NCBI GenBank assembly: GCA_945903795.1
Contig: CAMDPE010000007.1
Coordinates: 1-36,410 of the forward strand
DNA: 36,410 nucleotides
DNA from: Lutibacter flavus
GTDB taxonomy: Bacteria; Bacteroidota; Bacteroidia; Flavobacteriales; Flavobacteriaceae
Reading direction: 5' to 3'
Numbering within the stretch: the stretch's first letter is position 1; every line of letters begins with the position of its first letter. The position numbers and the translations under genes were made by a program. This document shows, piece after piece, positions 1-7,121 of this stretch. Under the pieces are notes generated by a model. The model saw nothing but the letters and a program-made list of their open reading frames with translations. It was not told the DNA's origin and ran no database searches.

Positions 1-44
1 AGTTTTTCTATTTACCCCATAATAGTTGAGTTTAATTCATTTTA

Positions 45-73
45 TTTGTTGTTTCAAAGAAGATAAAAATTTG
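45..73 (+). promoter_or_regulatory. Weak candidate promoter for the purN leader
   Basis: TTTG at 45-48 followed 17 bases later by AAAATTTG (66-73) partly matches the Bacteroidota consensus TTG...TAnnTTTG. One base of the -7 box (the leading T) is wrong. It would give a transcript starting just before mini-ORF 1. Weak evidence. Confidence 0.25.
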
Positions 74-78
74 TGAAA

Positions 79-162
79 ATGAAACGAGCATTACAACATT
101 TGACACACAACCGAATGATTAATAGTGAACAGCATCTTTTCCCACAAAAAAATAAAAATTAA
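79..162 (+). CDS. Possible 27-codon mini-ORF 1 in the purN leader
   Basis: This open frame runs from ATG at 79 to TAA at 160-162 and begins MKRALQHL. Its predicted product shares the MKRALQ start and an SEQHL block with the next mini-ORF. It ends four bases before the next ATG (at 167), as expected for translational coupling. I do not recognise the peptide. It could be a true leader peptide or simply an open frame within a duplicated leader. Differences between the two units include both silent and amino-acid-changing substitutions, so selection on the peptide is not shown. Confidence 0.3.
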   Translation: MKRALQHLTHNRMINSEQHLFPQKNKN

Positions 163-166
163 GCAG

Positions 167-244
167 ATGAAACGAGCATTACAAATTTTGATGTGCAATG
201 GAATGATTCATAGCGAACAGCATCTGCTCCCAATAAAAAAATAA
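167..244 (+). CDS. Possible 25-codon mini-ORF 2 in the purN leader
   Basis: This open frame runs from ATG at 167 to TAA at 242-244. Its product begins MKRALQILMC and contains GMIHSEQHL, matching the pattern of mini-ORF 1. The ATG lies in the context AAGCAGATGAAACG, identical to that of purN 89 bases downstream. Codons 19-20 (CAT CTG) form one arm of a possible hairpin with the purN start region, so translating this ORF would be expected to open that hairpin. The coding status is an inference. Confidence 0.32.
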   Translation: MKRALQILMCNGMIHSEQHLLPIKK

Positions 245-258
245 AAATTAAGCAGATG
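221..258 (+). promoter_or_regulatory. Hairpin that could cover the purN start codon
   Basis: CATCTGCT at 221-228 is exactly complementary to AGCAGATG at 251-258, which contains the purN ATG (256-258). The same 221-228 segment can pair with AGCAGATG at 162-169, which contains the start of mini-ORF 2. The two pairings are mutually exclusive. The complementarity is seen directly; a regulatory role is inferred. Confidence 0.4.
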
Positions 259-828
259 AAACGTATTGCCATACTGGCCTCAGGATCCGGCACCAATGCT
301 GAAAACATCATCAACTATTTTAAAAACAGCGATGCGATTTCGGTGGATTTGGTATTGTCCAATAAAAAAGAAGCCAAAGTTTTAGAACGCGCCACCAGAT
401 TAAAAATACCAAACAGAAGTTTTGACAAAAATGATTTTGTGGAGACCGATGAAGTGTTAAATCTTTTGAAAGAAAATGCAGATTATGTAATTCTGGCGGG
501 ATTTTTATGGAAAATTCCTACAAAAATTATTGAAGCTTTTCCGAATAAAATCATCAATATTCATCCTGCTTTGTTGCCAAAATATGGCGGAAAGGGTATG
601 TACGGAATGCTTGTGCACAATGCCGTAGTTGAAAATAAGGAAAAACAAACCGGCATTACCATTCATTATGTGAATGAAAATTATGATGAAGGCGCCATTA
701 TTTTTCAGAAAAGTTTTGTGGTTTTGGAAAGCGATTCTGCAGATGACGTTGCCGAAAAAATTCATAAATTAGAATATGAATACTTTCCGACAGTGATTGA
801 AAAAGTGATTTTAGAAAATGGCCGATAA
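256..828 (+). CDS. purN: Phosphoribosylglycinamide formyltransferase (GAR transformylase)
   Basis: This 190-residue cytosolic enzyme transfers a formyl group from 10-formyltetrahydrofolate to GAR, the third step of de novo purine synthesis. The N-terminal LASGSGTNAENI (residues 7-18) is the phosphate-binding loop of the family. The catalytic triad is visible as Asn101 and His103 in the NIHPALLPKYGG segment and Asp144 in NYDEGAI. The length is that of bacterial PurN and the MKRIAIL start is typical. It overlaps rnhA by 11 bases, so the two are probably co-transcribed and translationally coupled. The start codon lies in a repeated leader element and may be sequestered by a hairpin. Function is close to certain; the regulation is inferred. 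Confidence 0.96.
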   Translation: MKRIAILASGSGTNAENIINYFKNSDAISVDLVLSNKKEAKVLERATRLKIPNRSFDKNDFVETDEVLNLLKENADYVILAGFLWKIPTKIIEAFPNKIINIHPALLPKYGGKGMYGMLVHNAVVENKEKQTGITIHYVNENYDEGAIIFQKSFVVLESDSADDVAEKIHKLEYEYFPTVIEKVILENGR

Positions 829-1303
829 ACCCAAAGTACATATTTATACCGACGGCGCCTGCAGCGGAAATCCGGGTCCGGGCGGCTACGGAATTGTGAT
901 GGAATGGGTTGGTAAACGCTACCGAAAAGAGTTTTCTGAAGGCTATAAAAAAACCACCAACAACCGCATGGAATTGTTGGCGGTAATTGTTGCGCTTGAA
1001 AACATGAAAACCACAGATGTGGATATCACTATTTTTTCCGATTCAAAATATGTGGTGGATGCCGTTGAAAAAAAATGGCTGTTTGGCTGGTATAAAAAGC
1101 AATTTAAAGGCGTTAAAAATCCCGATTTGTGGAAACGATTTTTAGCCATCTACAATCCGAATAACACAAAATTTGAATGGGTAAAAGGGCACAACAACCA
1201 TATGCAAAATGAACGTTGTGATGTGTTGGCTGTTGAAGCTGCAAAAACGGGAAATCTTAAGGAAGATACTGGTTATATCAATCAGGAAAAACCTCTTTTT
1301 TAA
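818..1303 (+). CDS. rnhA: Ribonuclease HI
   Basis: This 161-residue cytosolic endonuclease cleaves the RNA strand of RNA-DNA hybrids (R-loops and Okazaki primers). The acidic active-site residues are all present: Asp12 in YTDGACSGNPGPGG, Glu52 in NNRMELLAV, Asp75 in SDSKYVV and Asp135 in NERCDVLA. The catalytic-loop histidine is probably His125 in KGHNNH. Length matches bacterial RNase HI, and no N-terminal hybrid-binding domain is present. It starts inside the last codons of purN. It converges with the next gene, with only 13 bases between the stops and no clear terminator in that gap. Confidence 0.96.
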   Translation: MADKPKVHIYTDGACSGNPGPGGYGIVMEWVGKRYRKEFSEGYKKTTNNRMELLAVIVALENMKTTDVDITIFSDSKYVVDAVEKKWLFGWYKKQFKGVKNPDLWKRFLAIYNPNNTKFEWVKGHNNHMQNERCDVLAVEAAKTGNLKEDTGYINQEKPLF

Positions 1304-1316
1304 TAAATTTCACCCT

Positions 1317-2078
1317 TCACAGAACTTTTCTGATTCCTATAAAAACGAATATCATAGCCGTATATCCAATAAAAAAAGGAATGATAAATGTTACCCATCC
1401 CAACACCAGCATTATGGAAATAATGAGCAACTGAAATCCCAGTCCGAAAGTGGAAACTGCTGTCATAAACAATTTGTGAAAAGGTTTGCTGCCTGTCGCT
1501 TTCTTGTCCAAAAAATAGATTGTTTTGTCGAAAACGCCGTAAAGTAACTTATAAAGCGCAAAAAGAAAATTCACATTTCGCTGATTTTCTCCTTCTAAAG
1601 CGATGGGTGTTTTATCTTCAAAAACGCGACTTGTGGTATCGCCATTAAACTTGTTTCTTAAAATAACGTAATAATAATTGTACAAAGTTCCCTGCAACTG
1701 AATGCCCACAAAAGCGAGCAAGGCATAAATTAAAAGAGAATCGGTGATGTGCCAAAGCGCCAAAAAAATGAAGAAATTTAAAATGATATCGGCAACTGAG
1801 TCAAAATAGCGTCCGGTATAAGAAGGTGTCTTTTTTATGCGCGCCAATTCTCCGTCGGCAGCATCCAGAACAGATTTTAAAATCAGAAAAAAAGCGGCTG
1901 CCCAATAATAACCATAAAGCATACAGGCAATGGCAATCAATCCCGAAATGATAAACAAAACAGTCACTTGAACAGGCGTAAATGAAGTTTTTTTGAGTGA
2001 ATTTGCAATGAGTCTTGCGGCGGGTCTTCCATAATCAGAAAGATCGATGAATTTGTGGTTTTTAGGTAATTTAGACAT
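1317..2078 (-). CDS. CDP-alcohol phosphatidyltransferase family membrane protein
   Basis: This 253-residue integral membrane protein belongs to the family that joins a CDP-activated lipid (or other CDP-alcohol) to an alcohol acceptor with release of CMP. The full signature D-x2-D-G-x2-A-R-x8-G-x3-D-x3-D is present: Asp72, Asp75, Gly76, Ala79, Arg80, Gly89, Asp93, Asp97. These residues bind the metal ions and the CDP moiety. Hydrophobic segments are seen around residues 38-70, 97-130 and 210-250. The acceptor alcohol cannot be read from the sequence. The protein is longer than typical PgsA or PssA and starts with a polar 25-residue segment, so a phosphatidylglycerolphosphate synthase role should not be assumed. 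A well-matched -7 box lies upstream. Confidence 0.85.
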   Translation of the reverse strand: MSKLPKNHKFIDLSDYGRPAARLIANSLKKTSFTPVQVTVLFIISGLIAIACMLYGYYWAAAFFLILKSVLDAADGELARIKKTPSYTGRYFDSVADIILNFFIFLALWHITDSLLIYALLAFVGIQLQGTLYNYYYVILRNKFNGDTTSRVFEDKTPIALEGENQRNVNFLFALYKLLYGVFDKTIYFLDKKATGSKPFHKLFMTAVSTFGLGFQLLIISIMLVLGWVTFIIPFFIGYTAMIFVFIGIRKVL

Positions 2079-2151
2079 GTTGCTATTTTCTACTGAGCAT
2101 TTTTAATGACTTAGTTTCCTAAACTTTAAAACAGCACATTTTATGAGCGGC

Positions 2152-2159
2152 AAATATAC
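2152..2159 (-). promoter_or_regulatory. -7 promoter box for the CDP-alcohol transferase gene
   Basis: On the minus strand the sequence reads TATATTTG, a perfect match to the Bacteroidota -7 consensus TAnnTTTG, about 74 bases before the start codon. The -33 TTG is poor (CTG at a spacing of 18). Confidence 0.42.
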
Positions 2160-2231
2160 GCTTTATTATTTTTTAACAGAAGAAGGACAGAAGGCCGAGT
2201 TATGGCTGTTTATAAAATTTTACATGAAGAT

Positions 2232-2648
2232 TTATTGTCTAGCTGTATCAAAGCTTTGCAGTTTGTTGAGCAATTCCTGAATGCTTACTGGTGCATTGTT
2301 GTGGTCAAATTCAAAAGCGTAAAGTTCGCCGTTTAGGTTAAGTTCAAACTCCCCTTTTATGGCTTTGTCCACCGCAAGATCATCGATGGAAATATTGCTT
2401 TTCAGCACATTAAAATCAATTTTTTTGACCATTTTAATTACTTCATTTAGTTGATTTTCAGTCAATTCAATTTGATGAGTTTCATTGTTTTCAGTAATTT
2501 CCAATAAATTGTTTTCCAGTTGAATGGCCAATTGAAAACCCCTTGTTTGTGCTGAATAATTAAGTGAAACAGCGTCTTTTATATCCTGGCTTTTGCAAGA
2601 AGTTATAGATACAAGCAGTAAAATTAAAGTCATTTTAAAAAGTTTCAT
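2232..2648 (-). CDS. Small lipoprotein of unknown function
   Basis: The 138-residue product begins with a lipoprotein signal: MKLFKMTLILLLVSITSC, with the lipobox cysteine at residue 18 followed by KSQD. Mature protein would be a roughly 120-residue soluble domain on the periplasmic side of a membrane. The middle is rich in Glu, Asn and Leu, and the C-terminal half holds a LNGELYAFEFDHNNAP segment that looks like a beta-hairpin. I do not recognise the family. It stands between two genes on the same strand; a terminator hairpin lies upstream of it, so it is probably transcribed independently of the protease gene. Confidence 0.75.
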   Translation of the reverse strand: MKLFKMTLILLLVSITSCKSQDIKDAVSLNYSAQTRGFQLAIQLENNLLEITENNETHQIELTENQLNEVIKMVKKIDFNVLKSNISIDDLAVDKAIKGEFELNLNGELYAFEFDHNNAPVSIQELLNKLQSFDTARQ

Positions 2649-2675
2649 TTTCTTAGATTTAAAAATTAAAGTTAT

Positions 2676-2703
2676 AAAAAAAGGTGCTGAAAAGCACCTT
2701 TTT
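2676..2703 (-). terminator. Rho-independent terminator after the M43 protease gene
   Basis: GGTGCT (2683-2688), loop GAAA, AGCACC (2693-2698), flanked by a run of seven A (2676-2682) and five T (2699-2703). On the minus strand this is a stem followed by a U-tract 17 bases past the protease stop codon. Confidence 0.8.
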
Positions 2704-2719
2704 AATTTTTTAAAATTTA

Positions 2720-3754
2720 TTACTGCACGAAGCTTACTCTTGAACCGCCGACAGCAAAAATAGTTCGCATTCTGTCGTTTTGACCTTTTGTAAACACATT
2801 CATACAGGCATCGTCAGTATAATCCATATAGTTCATGGTCATATCAGCAGACTGACAATGAACAGTTGGATAAGTTGGACAACCATAATTTGCTCTGTCT
2901 GAAGACGGTGTGTCTAAAACAAAATCGTCTTGTCTGCATCCTCCATCACCCCAAATATGACGTAGGTTTAACCAGTGACCAACTTCGTGAGTTGCTGTTC
3001 TTCCTAAGCCATAAGCACCACTTGTAACTCCAAAATATTGCGGAGAAATTACGACACCATCTGTAGCAGCGTTACCGCCCGGAAATTGTGCATAACCTAA
3101 AATACCGCCACCAATGTTGCACACCCAAAAGTTTAAATAACCTGCTACAGGAGGATACTTTGTTTTTACTGAAGTATTCGTTCCCCAAGTTGCTGTTGCA
3201 TCAGCATATCTTTTAATATTTGTGCTATTTAAAGTGAAATTAATATTGGTATTGGCTGCGACACTTCTAAAAACTGAAGGAATATCCAAGTAATTAGTAT
3301 CATTAAAATCGTTGTTTAAAACTGTGATTTGTGAATTAATTTGAGCGTCACTAATGTTTTGTGCAGAATTGCTATAAATAACGTGCACATAAACAGGAAT
3401 AGTAACTGTCCCAGAATAAGGCGTTGGAGGAGGAGGTGTTGTGCCGCCACCCGGTTTTCCAGTGGCAGTAACTCCTTTATTGGCGATTAACGTTCTTGTA
3501 TGTTTTTCAATTTCATACATGCGTTGTTCCAATCCTGGATTTTCCTGTAATTGTCTGTTTAGCACTTGCATGCTGTGGCATTTGTCGCCATTGTTTGCGT
3601 CTTTTGTGCTTTTTGCAGAAACGTCATCGGAAGTGTACACATAAAAGTCGCTCATGTCAATAGCGGCTTCTTGGTTTGGAGTTACTTCATCATTATTTTG
3701 ACAAGCTACAATTGCCAACGCTAAAATAGCAAAAGAAAGAATTAGTTTTTTCAT
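2720..3754 (-). CDS. M43 (pappalysin/cytophagalysin)-type zinc metalloprotease lipoprotein
   Basis: The 344-residue protein starts with a lipoprotein signal (MKKLILSFAILALAIVAC, cysteine 18). A Gly/Pro linker (GGGTTPPPPTP, about 103-112) leads into the catalytic domain. The zinc motif HEVGHWLNLRH (His256, Glu257, His260, His266) is the extended metzincin HExxHxxGxxH-type form, here with Asn in place of the usual Gly, followed by GD. The Met-turn is MNYMDY (307-312). Cysteines around 273, 292, 300 and 317 are placed as in the M43 family, where they form disulfides. No type IX secretion C-terminal domain follows, so the enzyme is probably membrane-anchored by its lipid. Substrate unknown. It lies directly downstream of sufS on the same strand, but a 172-base gap makes co-transcription uncertain. 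Confidence 0.9.
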   Translation of the reverse strand: MKKLILSFAILALAIVACQNNDEVTPNQEAAIDMSDFYVYTSDDVSAKSTKDANNGDKCHSMQVLNRQLQENPGLEQRMYEIEKHTRTLIANKGVTATGKPGGGTTPPPPTPYSGTVTIPVYVHVIYSNSAQNISDAQINSQITVLNNDFNDTNYLDIPSVFRSVAANTNINFTLNSTNIKRYADATATWGTNTSVKTKYPPVAGYLNFWVCNIGGGILGYAQFPGGNAATDGVVISPQYFGVTSGAYGLGRTATHEVGHWLNLRHIWGDGGCRQDDFVLDTPSSDRANYGCPTYPTVHCQSADMTMNYMDYTDDACMNVFTKGQNDRMRTIFAVGGSRVSFVQ

Positions 3755-3927
3755 GGTTAATTAGTTTAAGTTTCATTAATAAAAATGGGTAAATCTTAAA
3801 TTAAAGATGTGCCAATTTATCAATAAAAAGCTAAAAAACAAATAAAAGCTAAAAAATATTGTTAAATAAATGATTGACCAATAAAGTTCTGCAATCTATT
3901 TTCACAAATTCATATATTGTTAAATAC

Positions 3928-5142
3928 TTAAGAAAGCATTGTTTTTGCCTTTAACAATGCGCTGTAAAGCACATCAACTTCTTCAAAAGTGTTGTAAAAT
4001 GAAAAAGAGGCACGAACCGTTCCCGGAATTTTATAAAAATCCATAATAGGTTGTGCACAATGGTGGCCTGTTCTAACTTCTACGCCCAATTTATCTATGA
4101 TGGTGCCAATATCATACGGGTGAATTTCTCCAATATTGAATGAAATTACGGAAGTTTTATGTTCAGAAGTTCCGTAAATTTTTAACCCTTCAATTTGTGA
4201 AAGTTTTTCAGTGGCATACTTTAAAAGGGCAGTTTCATATTCGGCAATGTTGTCAAATCCTATATTGTTTAAATAATCGATGGCCGTTCCAAAAGCAATA
4301 ACACCGGCAATATTTGGTGTTCCTGCTTCAAATTTATGAGGCAAATCGGCATACGTGGTTTTTTCAAAAGTCACTTCTTTGATCATTTCTCCGCCGCCTT
4401 GATACGGTGGCAGTTTGTTGAGCCATACTTCTTTGCCATATAAAATACCAACTCCGGTAGGCCCACATAATTTATGGGCAGAAGCCACATAAAAATCAAC
4501 ATCCAATGCTTGCACATCGGGTTTGATGTGCGGACAAGATTGTGCGCCGTCGATTAAAACCGCTGCGCCAAATTGGTGCGCTTTATCAATAATTTCTTTA
4601 ATCGGGTTGATGGTTCCCAGCGCATTTGAAACGTGGTTTACAAATACCAGTTTTGTTTTATTCGAAAGCAGTTTGTCGTATTCATTCATCAACAATTCTC
4701 CTTCTTGGTTCATAGGAATCACTTTTAAAATGGCTCCGGTGCGTTCGCATAACATTTGCCAGGGAACAATGTTTGAATGGTGTTCCATAGCCGATACGAT
4801 GAGTTCATCATCTTTTTGCAACAACGAAGTAAAACCGGTGGCCACAATATTGATACTGTGCGTTGTGCCTGCAGTAAAAATAATTTCATAACTTTTTTTG
4901 GCATTGAAATGCTGTTGTAATTTTATTCTGGATTGTTCAAAAGCATCGGTCGCCAATTGACTTAGCGTATGAACGCCTCTATGAATATTTGCATTGATGG
5001 TGGTATAGTAATTTACAATGCTGTCTATAACAACTTGAGGTTTTTGGCTGGTTGCGGCATTGTCCAAATAAACCAATGGTTTTCCGTTTATTTGCTGATT
5101 TAAAATAGGAAAATCGGCCCTGATTTTTTCAATATCTAACAT
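3928..5142 (-). CDS. sufS: SufS-type cysteine desulfurase
   Basis: This 404-residue PLP enzyme removes sulfur from cysteine as a persulfide for Fe-S cluster assembly. The PLP lysine is Lys224 in SAHKLCGPTG. His122 in MEHHSN would stack on the cofactor, and ASP 198 (LIDGAQS) would contact its pyridine nitrogen. The persulfide cysteine is Cys362 in RTGHHCAQP, the short-loop arrangement of group II (SufS/CsdA) enzymes. Length and the N-terminal IRADFPIL segment fit SufS. It is separated from sufBCD by about 21 kb, and no sufE is seen next to it or anywhere in the window. CsdA is the main alternative name, but the genome context (same strand as sufBCD, same family) favours SufS. Confidence 0.93.
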   Translation of the reverse strand: MLDIEKIRADFPILNQQINGKPLVYLDNAATSQKPQVVIDSIVNYYTTINANIHRGVHTLSQLATDAFEQSRIKLQQHFNAKKSYEIIFTAGTTHSINIVATGFTSLLQKDDELIVSAMEHHSNIVPWQMLCERTGAILKVIPMNQEGELLMNEYDKLLSNKTKLVFVNHVSNALGTINPIKEIIDKAHQFGAAVLIDGAQSCPHIKPDVQALDVDFYVASAHKLCGPTGVGILYGKEVWLNKLPPYQGGGEMIKEVTFEKTTYADLPHKFEAGTPNIAGVIAFGTAIDYLNNIGFDNIAEYETALLKYATEKLSQIEGLKIYGTSEHKTSVISFNIGEIHPYDIGTIIDKLGVEVRTGHHCAQPIMDFYKIPGTVRASFSFYNTFEEVDVLYSALLKAKTMLS

Positions 5143-5169
5143 GTTCTTTTTTTAGAATGATTCTAAATA

Positions 5170-5177
5170 CAAAATTA
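5170..5177 (-). promoter_or_regulatory. -7 promoter box for sufS
   Basis: The minus strand reads TAATTTTG, a perfect TAnnTTTG match, 28 bases before the start codon. At a spacing of 19 the -33 position reads TTC rather than TTG. Confidence 0.42.
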
Positions 5178-5230
5178 CAAAATATTAATGCCTTTTGAAT
5201 AATTGAGTTGATTTATTTGATTTTGCTTTA

Positions 5231-5308
5231 AGGATAGAGCGGTCTGTTTGAGCACTCCCGTTTTTTCGGGATGCGAGTAGCGAAAGCCTGACCCGCAGGG
5301 GAACGCCC
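5231..5308. repeat. REP-like GC-rich intergenic element
   Basis: This roughly 78-base segment is far more GC-rich than its surroundings. It holds the hairpin TCCCG-TTTTT-CGGGA (5256-5260/5267-5271) followed by GCGAGTAGCGAAAGCC and CCGCAGGGGAACGCCC. The wording (GAGCGG..., AGCGAAAGCCTGACCCG, GGAACGCCC) resembles dispersed intergenic repeats I recall from flavobacterial genomes. Only one copy is present here, so repetition cannot be shown from this window. Confidence 0.5.
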
Positions 5309-5328
5309 AAAACAAAACATCATAAAGA

Positions 5329-6168
5329 TTAAAAATTACATAATTTATGCACTTCGGCCAAAACCAATGCTTTTTGCTTTTCCGAAAAATCTAAATAATC
5401 AAGTGAGTTCGGATTTTTAGAGAGTTCTTTTACCAAAATAATGTCTTTTTCCATCAGCTGAGTTTTTTCCTTTTTTGTTAAGGTAGTTAGGGTGGTTATG
5501 GGATATAAGCCATATTTATCAACATTGTTTTTTAATCCGTTATTTGGCGGATAGTCCCAGCTTAACAGCGTTAAGTCAACACACTTTGCATAATCTACTG
5601 CATCTTTGGTAAAACGCGTATTGGTGGCCAACCAACCTTGTTTTAAATGGGTGGTTTTTCCTGAATTGTTCCAAACTTTTTGAACATCCAAAAATCGGGA
5701 ATTGATATATAGCGGAATTCTTACATTACTAACTGCGGAAGGATCTGTATGAAATTTGCATTCAACGGTATAAACATTGCCGTCTTTTTCAGCCAAAACA
5801 TCTATTTCATGGGTGATGCAGGCTCCTTTTAATATTTCACCAATCTTGGTTTTGTATCCTTTTTCCTTCAGCAGTGCGCTGATTAATCTTTCAAATGGGA
5901 AACCGGTTGGACCCAAGTCGAAAATCGCTCTTTTTAAACTGTATTTGGAAGCAGATACACGGTTGTATTTTTTAAGTAAACTAAAGGCTTTTCTATAAAT
6001 TAAGTTTGATGAAATTCCGTCAAAAAGTTCGGGTTGTATGGCTTCCACAATTTTTTCGATATCCTCGCTCGTTGCGCCGCTATTTTGAAGTGACCTTGAA
6101 AGTTTTGGGATTGAAAACGGTTCTAAATCGCCAGAAATTTTTTTAACTACGACTATTTTATTGTCCAT
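5329..6168 (-). CDS. ATP-cone domain fused to a PD-(D/E)xK (Mrr-like) nuclease domain
   Basis: The 279-residue protein has two recognisable parts. Residues 4-90 resemble an ATP-cone, the nucleotide-sensing module of ribonucleotide reductases and NrdR: VVVKKISGDLEPFSIPKLSRSL, then a helical stretch ending KYSLKRAI. Residues 92-190 carry a PD-(D/E)xK nuclease core: Glu93 in FERLISALL, Asp123 in HEIDVLAEKDG, then Glu136 and Lys138 in VECKFH, as in Mrr-type restriction endonucleases. ATNTRFTKDA (181-190) fits the following strand and helix of that fold. The C-terminal 60 residues are helical and unassigned. It follows the OMPLA-like gene by 53 bases but has its own -7 box. No methylase or helicase partner is adjacent. 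A DNA-cleaving, nucleotide-controlled role is inference; repair or defence are both possible. Confidence 0.75.
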   Translation of the reverse strand: MDNKIVVVKKISGDLEPFSIPKLSRSLQNSGATSEDIEKIVEAIQPELFDGISSNLIYRKAFSLLKKYNRVSASKYSLKRAIFDLGPTGFPFERLISALLKEKGYKTKIGEILKGACITHEIDVLAEKDGNVYTVECKFHTDPSAVSNVRIPLYINSRFLDVQKVWNNSGKTTHLKQGWLATNTRFTKDAVDYAKCVDLTLLSWDYPPNNGLKNNVDKYGLYPITTLTTLTKKEKTQLMEKDIILVKELSKNPNSLDYLDFSEKQKALVLAEVHKLCNF

Positions 6169-6187
6169 ATTTTTTATTTTACCAAAT

Positions 6188-6195
6188 CAAATTTA
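6188..6195 (-). promoter_or_regulatory. -7 promoter box for the ATP-cone nuclease gene
   Basis: The minus strand reads TAAATTTG (perfect TAnnTTTG), 20 bases before the start codon and within the 53-base gap after the previous gene. No good -33 TTG at 17-23 bases, so this is tentative. Confidence 0.35.
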
Positions 6196-6221
6196 GGATA
6201 AAAATAGTTAGTAGGTTCTAT

Positions 6222-7121
6222 TTAGAATCTTAAAACTTCTGTCATTAAACCAAAACGAATGGTGTCAATTTGATGATTGAAGTAAATATTGTAATAGTCC
6301 GCACCGTGATAAAACTGAACAAATAACCCAATATCTTCTAAAAATTTTGGATGGTAATAAAAAGTCAGGCTGGCATTTAACCGTTTTAAATCAAAGGTTT
6401 CCTGATTATTTACATTATCTAACATCAAGGTAGTTTCTGCCTTTAAAGAGAAATTTGACTTTTGGCTTTTGTTAAAATCACCATCCATTGGGAGTTTATA
6501 GGCTAAAAAAGTATTGTGCCAGCGCAATCCGCTATATTTTCCCCTCATTTCATCAAGCATCCAGCTTTTTGGATGGACTTCAAAAGAACTTTTAAAAAAC
6601 TTGAAAGTATTTAATTGATTGCTGTAAGATGATTTGATAAGGCCTAATTCAAAAAAATTGGTGGCAAAATTACCAGATATCAAGTTTATGTTACCATCTT
6701 CATTATAGAAGTTTCCATCCTGGCCGTTTGAATGGTGCGCAAATCGACCGAACAAAGTGAGTTTCTTTGAGGCTTGTTTGTTCCCTGTTAAAAAATAAAA
6801 TGTTATTTGTGGTATATAGCTCGGCGTTCTTATAGGATTTGATGGTTCATCATACATCCTGATAATAATTTGGCCTGTAAGGACACCCATTAATCTGGAA
6901 TCCTTGCGTTCCCGAATTTTAAAGCTAGGACTTACATTTGCTTCAAACATAAGCGGTTCTATATTTCCAAAATCAAACGGAAACGTTACGTAGCTATCGC
7001 CTTGATTGATCTGTGCCATTTTATCCAGATCTAGGATTGATGTGGCTTCTTCATTCGTTTGCGCCAGCGCAAGGTTAGCAACAAAACCAATGAGAAAGAG
7101 TAGGCGGCTATCAAGTTTCAT
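6222..7121 (-). CDS. OMPLA-like outer-membrane phospholipase A family protein
   Basis: The 299-residue product has a cleavable signal peptide (MKLDSRLLFLIGFVANLALA, cut near AQT). The rest alternates like a beta-barrel and ends in an aromatic, VLRF. Two segments match outer-membrane phospholipase A: FAHHSNGQDG (about 127-136), which holds the H-x-S-N-G catalytic signature (His129, Ser131), and FVQFYHGADYYNIYFNHQIDTIRFG near the C-terminus, which parallels the QYxxGYGESLIDYN...xxxRxGxG barrel strands of PldA. Asn155 or Asn151 could be the third catalytic residue. PldA hydrolyses misplaced phospholipids in the outer leaflet. The gene starts on the last base of the DUF2141 stop (TAATG), so the two are translationally coupled. 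Activity is inferred from motifs; I rate the family assignment as likely. Confidence 0.68.
   Translation of the reverse strand: MKLDSRLLFLIGFVANLALAQTNEEATSILDLDKMAQINQGDSYVTFPFDFGNIEPLMFEANVSPSFKIRERKDSRLMGVLTGQIIIRMYDEPSNPIRTPSYIPQITFYFLTGNKQASKKLTLFGRFAHHSNGQDGNFYNEDGNINLISGNFATNFFELGLIKSSYSNQLNTFKFFKSSFEVHPKSWMLDEMRGKYSGLRWHNTFLAYKLPMDGDFNKSQKSNFSLKAETTLMLDNVNNQETFDLKRLNASLTFYYHPKFLEDIGLFVQFYHGADYYNIYFNHQIDTIRFGLMTEVLRF

Larger units (their letters stand above)
79..257 (+). repeat. Two tandem 88/89-bp units ahead of purN; a third start coincides with purN
   Basis: Units begin with ATGAAACGAGCATTACAA at 79 and at 167. A third copy of the leader and first bases (AAGCAGATGAAACG) contains the purN start at 256, so the periods are 88 and 89 bases. 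Both units share the GAATGATT, GAACAGCATCT and AAATAAAAATTAA blocks and differ at about a dozen positions. The repeat therefore includes the region just upstream of purN. This is read directly from the sequence; what it does is unknown. Confidence 0.85.

Noticed and set aside
3841-3925. Repeated TGTTAAATA motifs shared with the lysC palindrome region
   Set aside because: Short AT-rich matches, not palindromic here, and likely chance in this composition.
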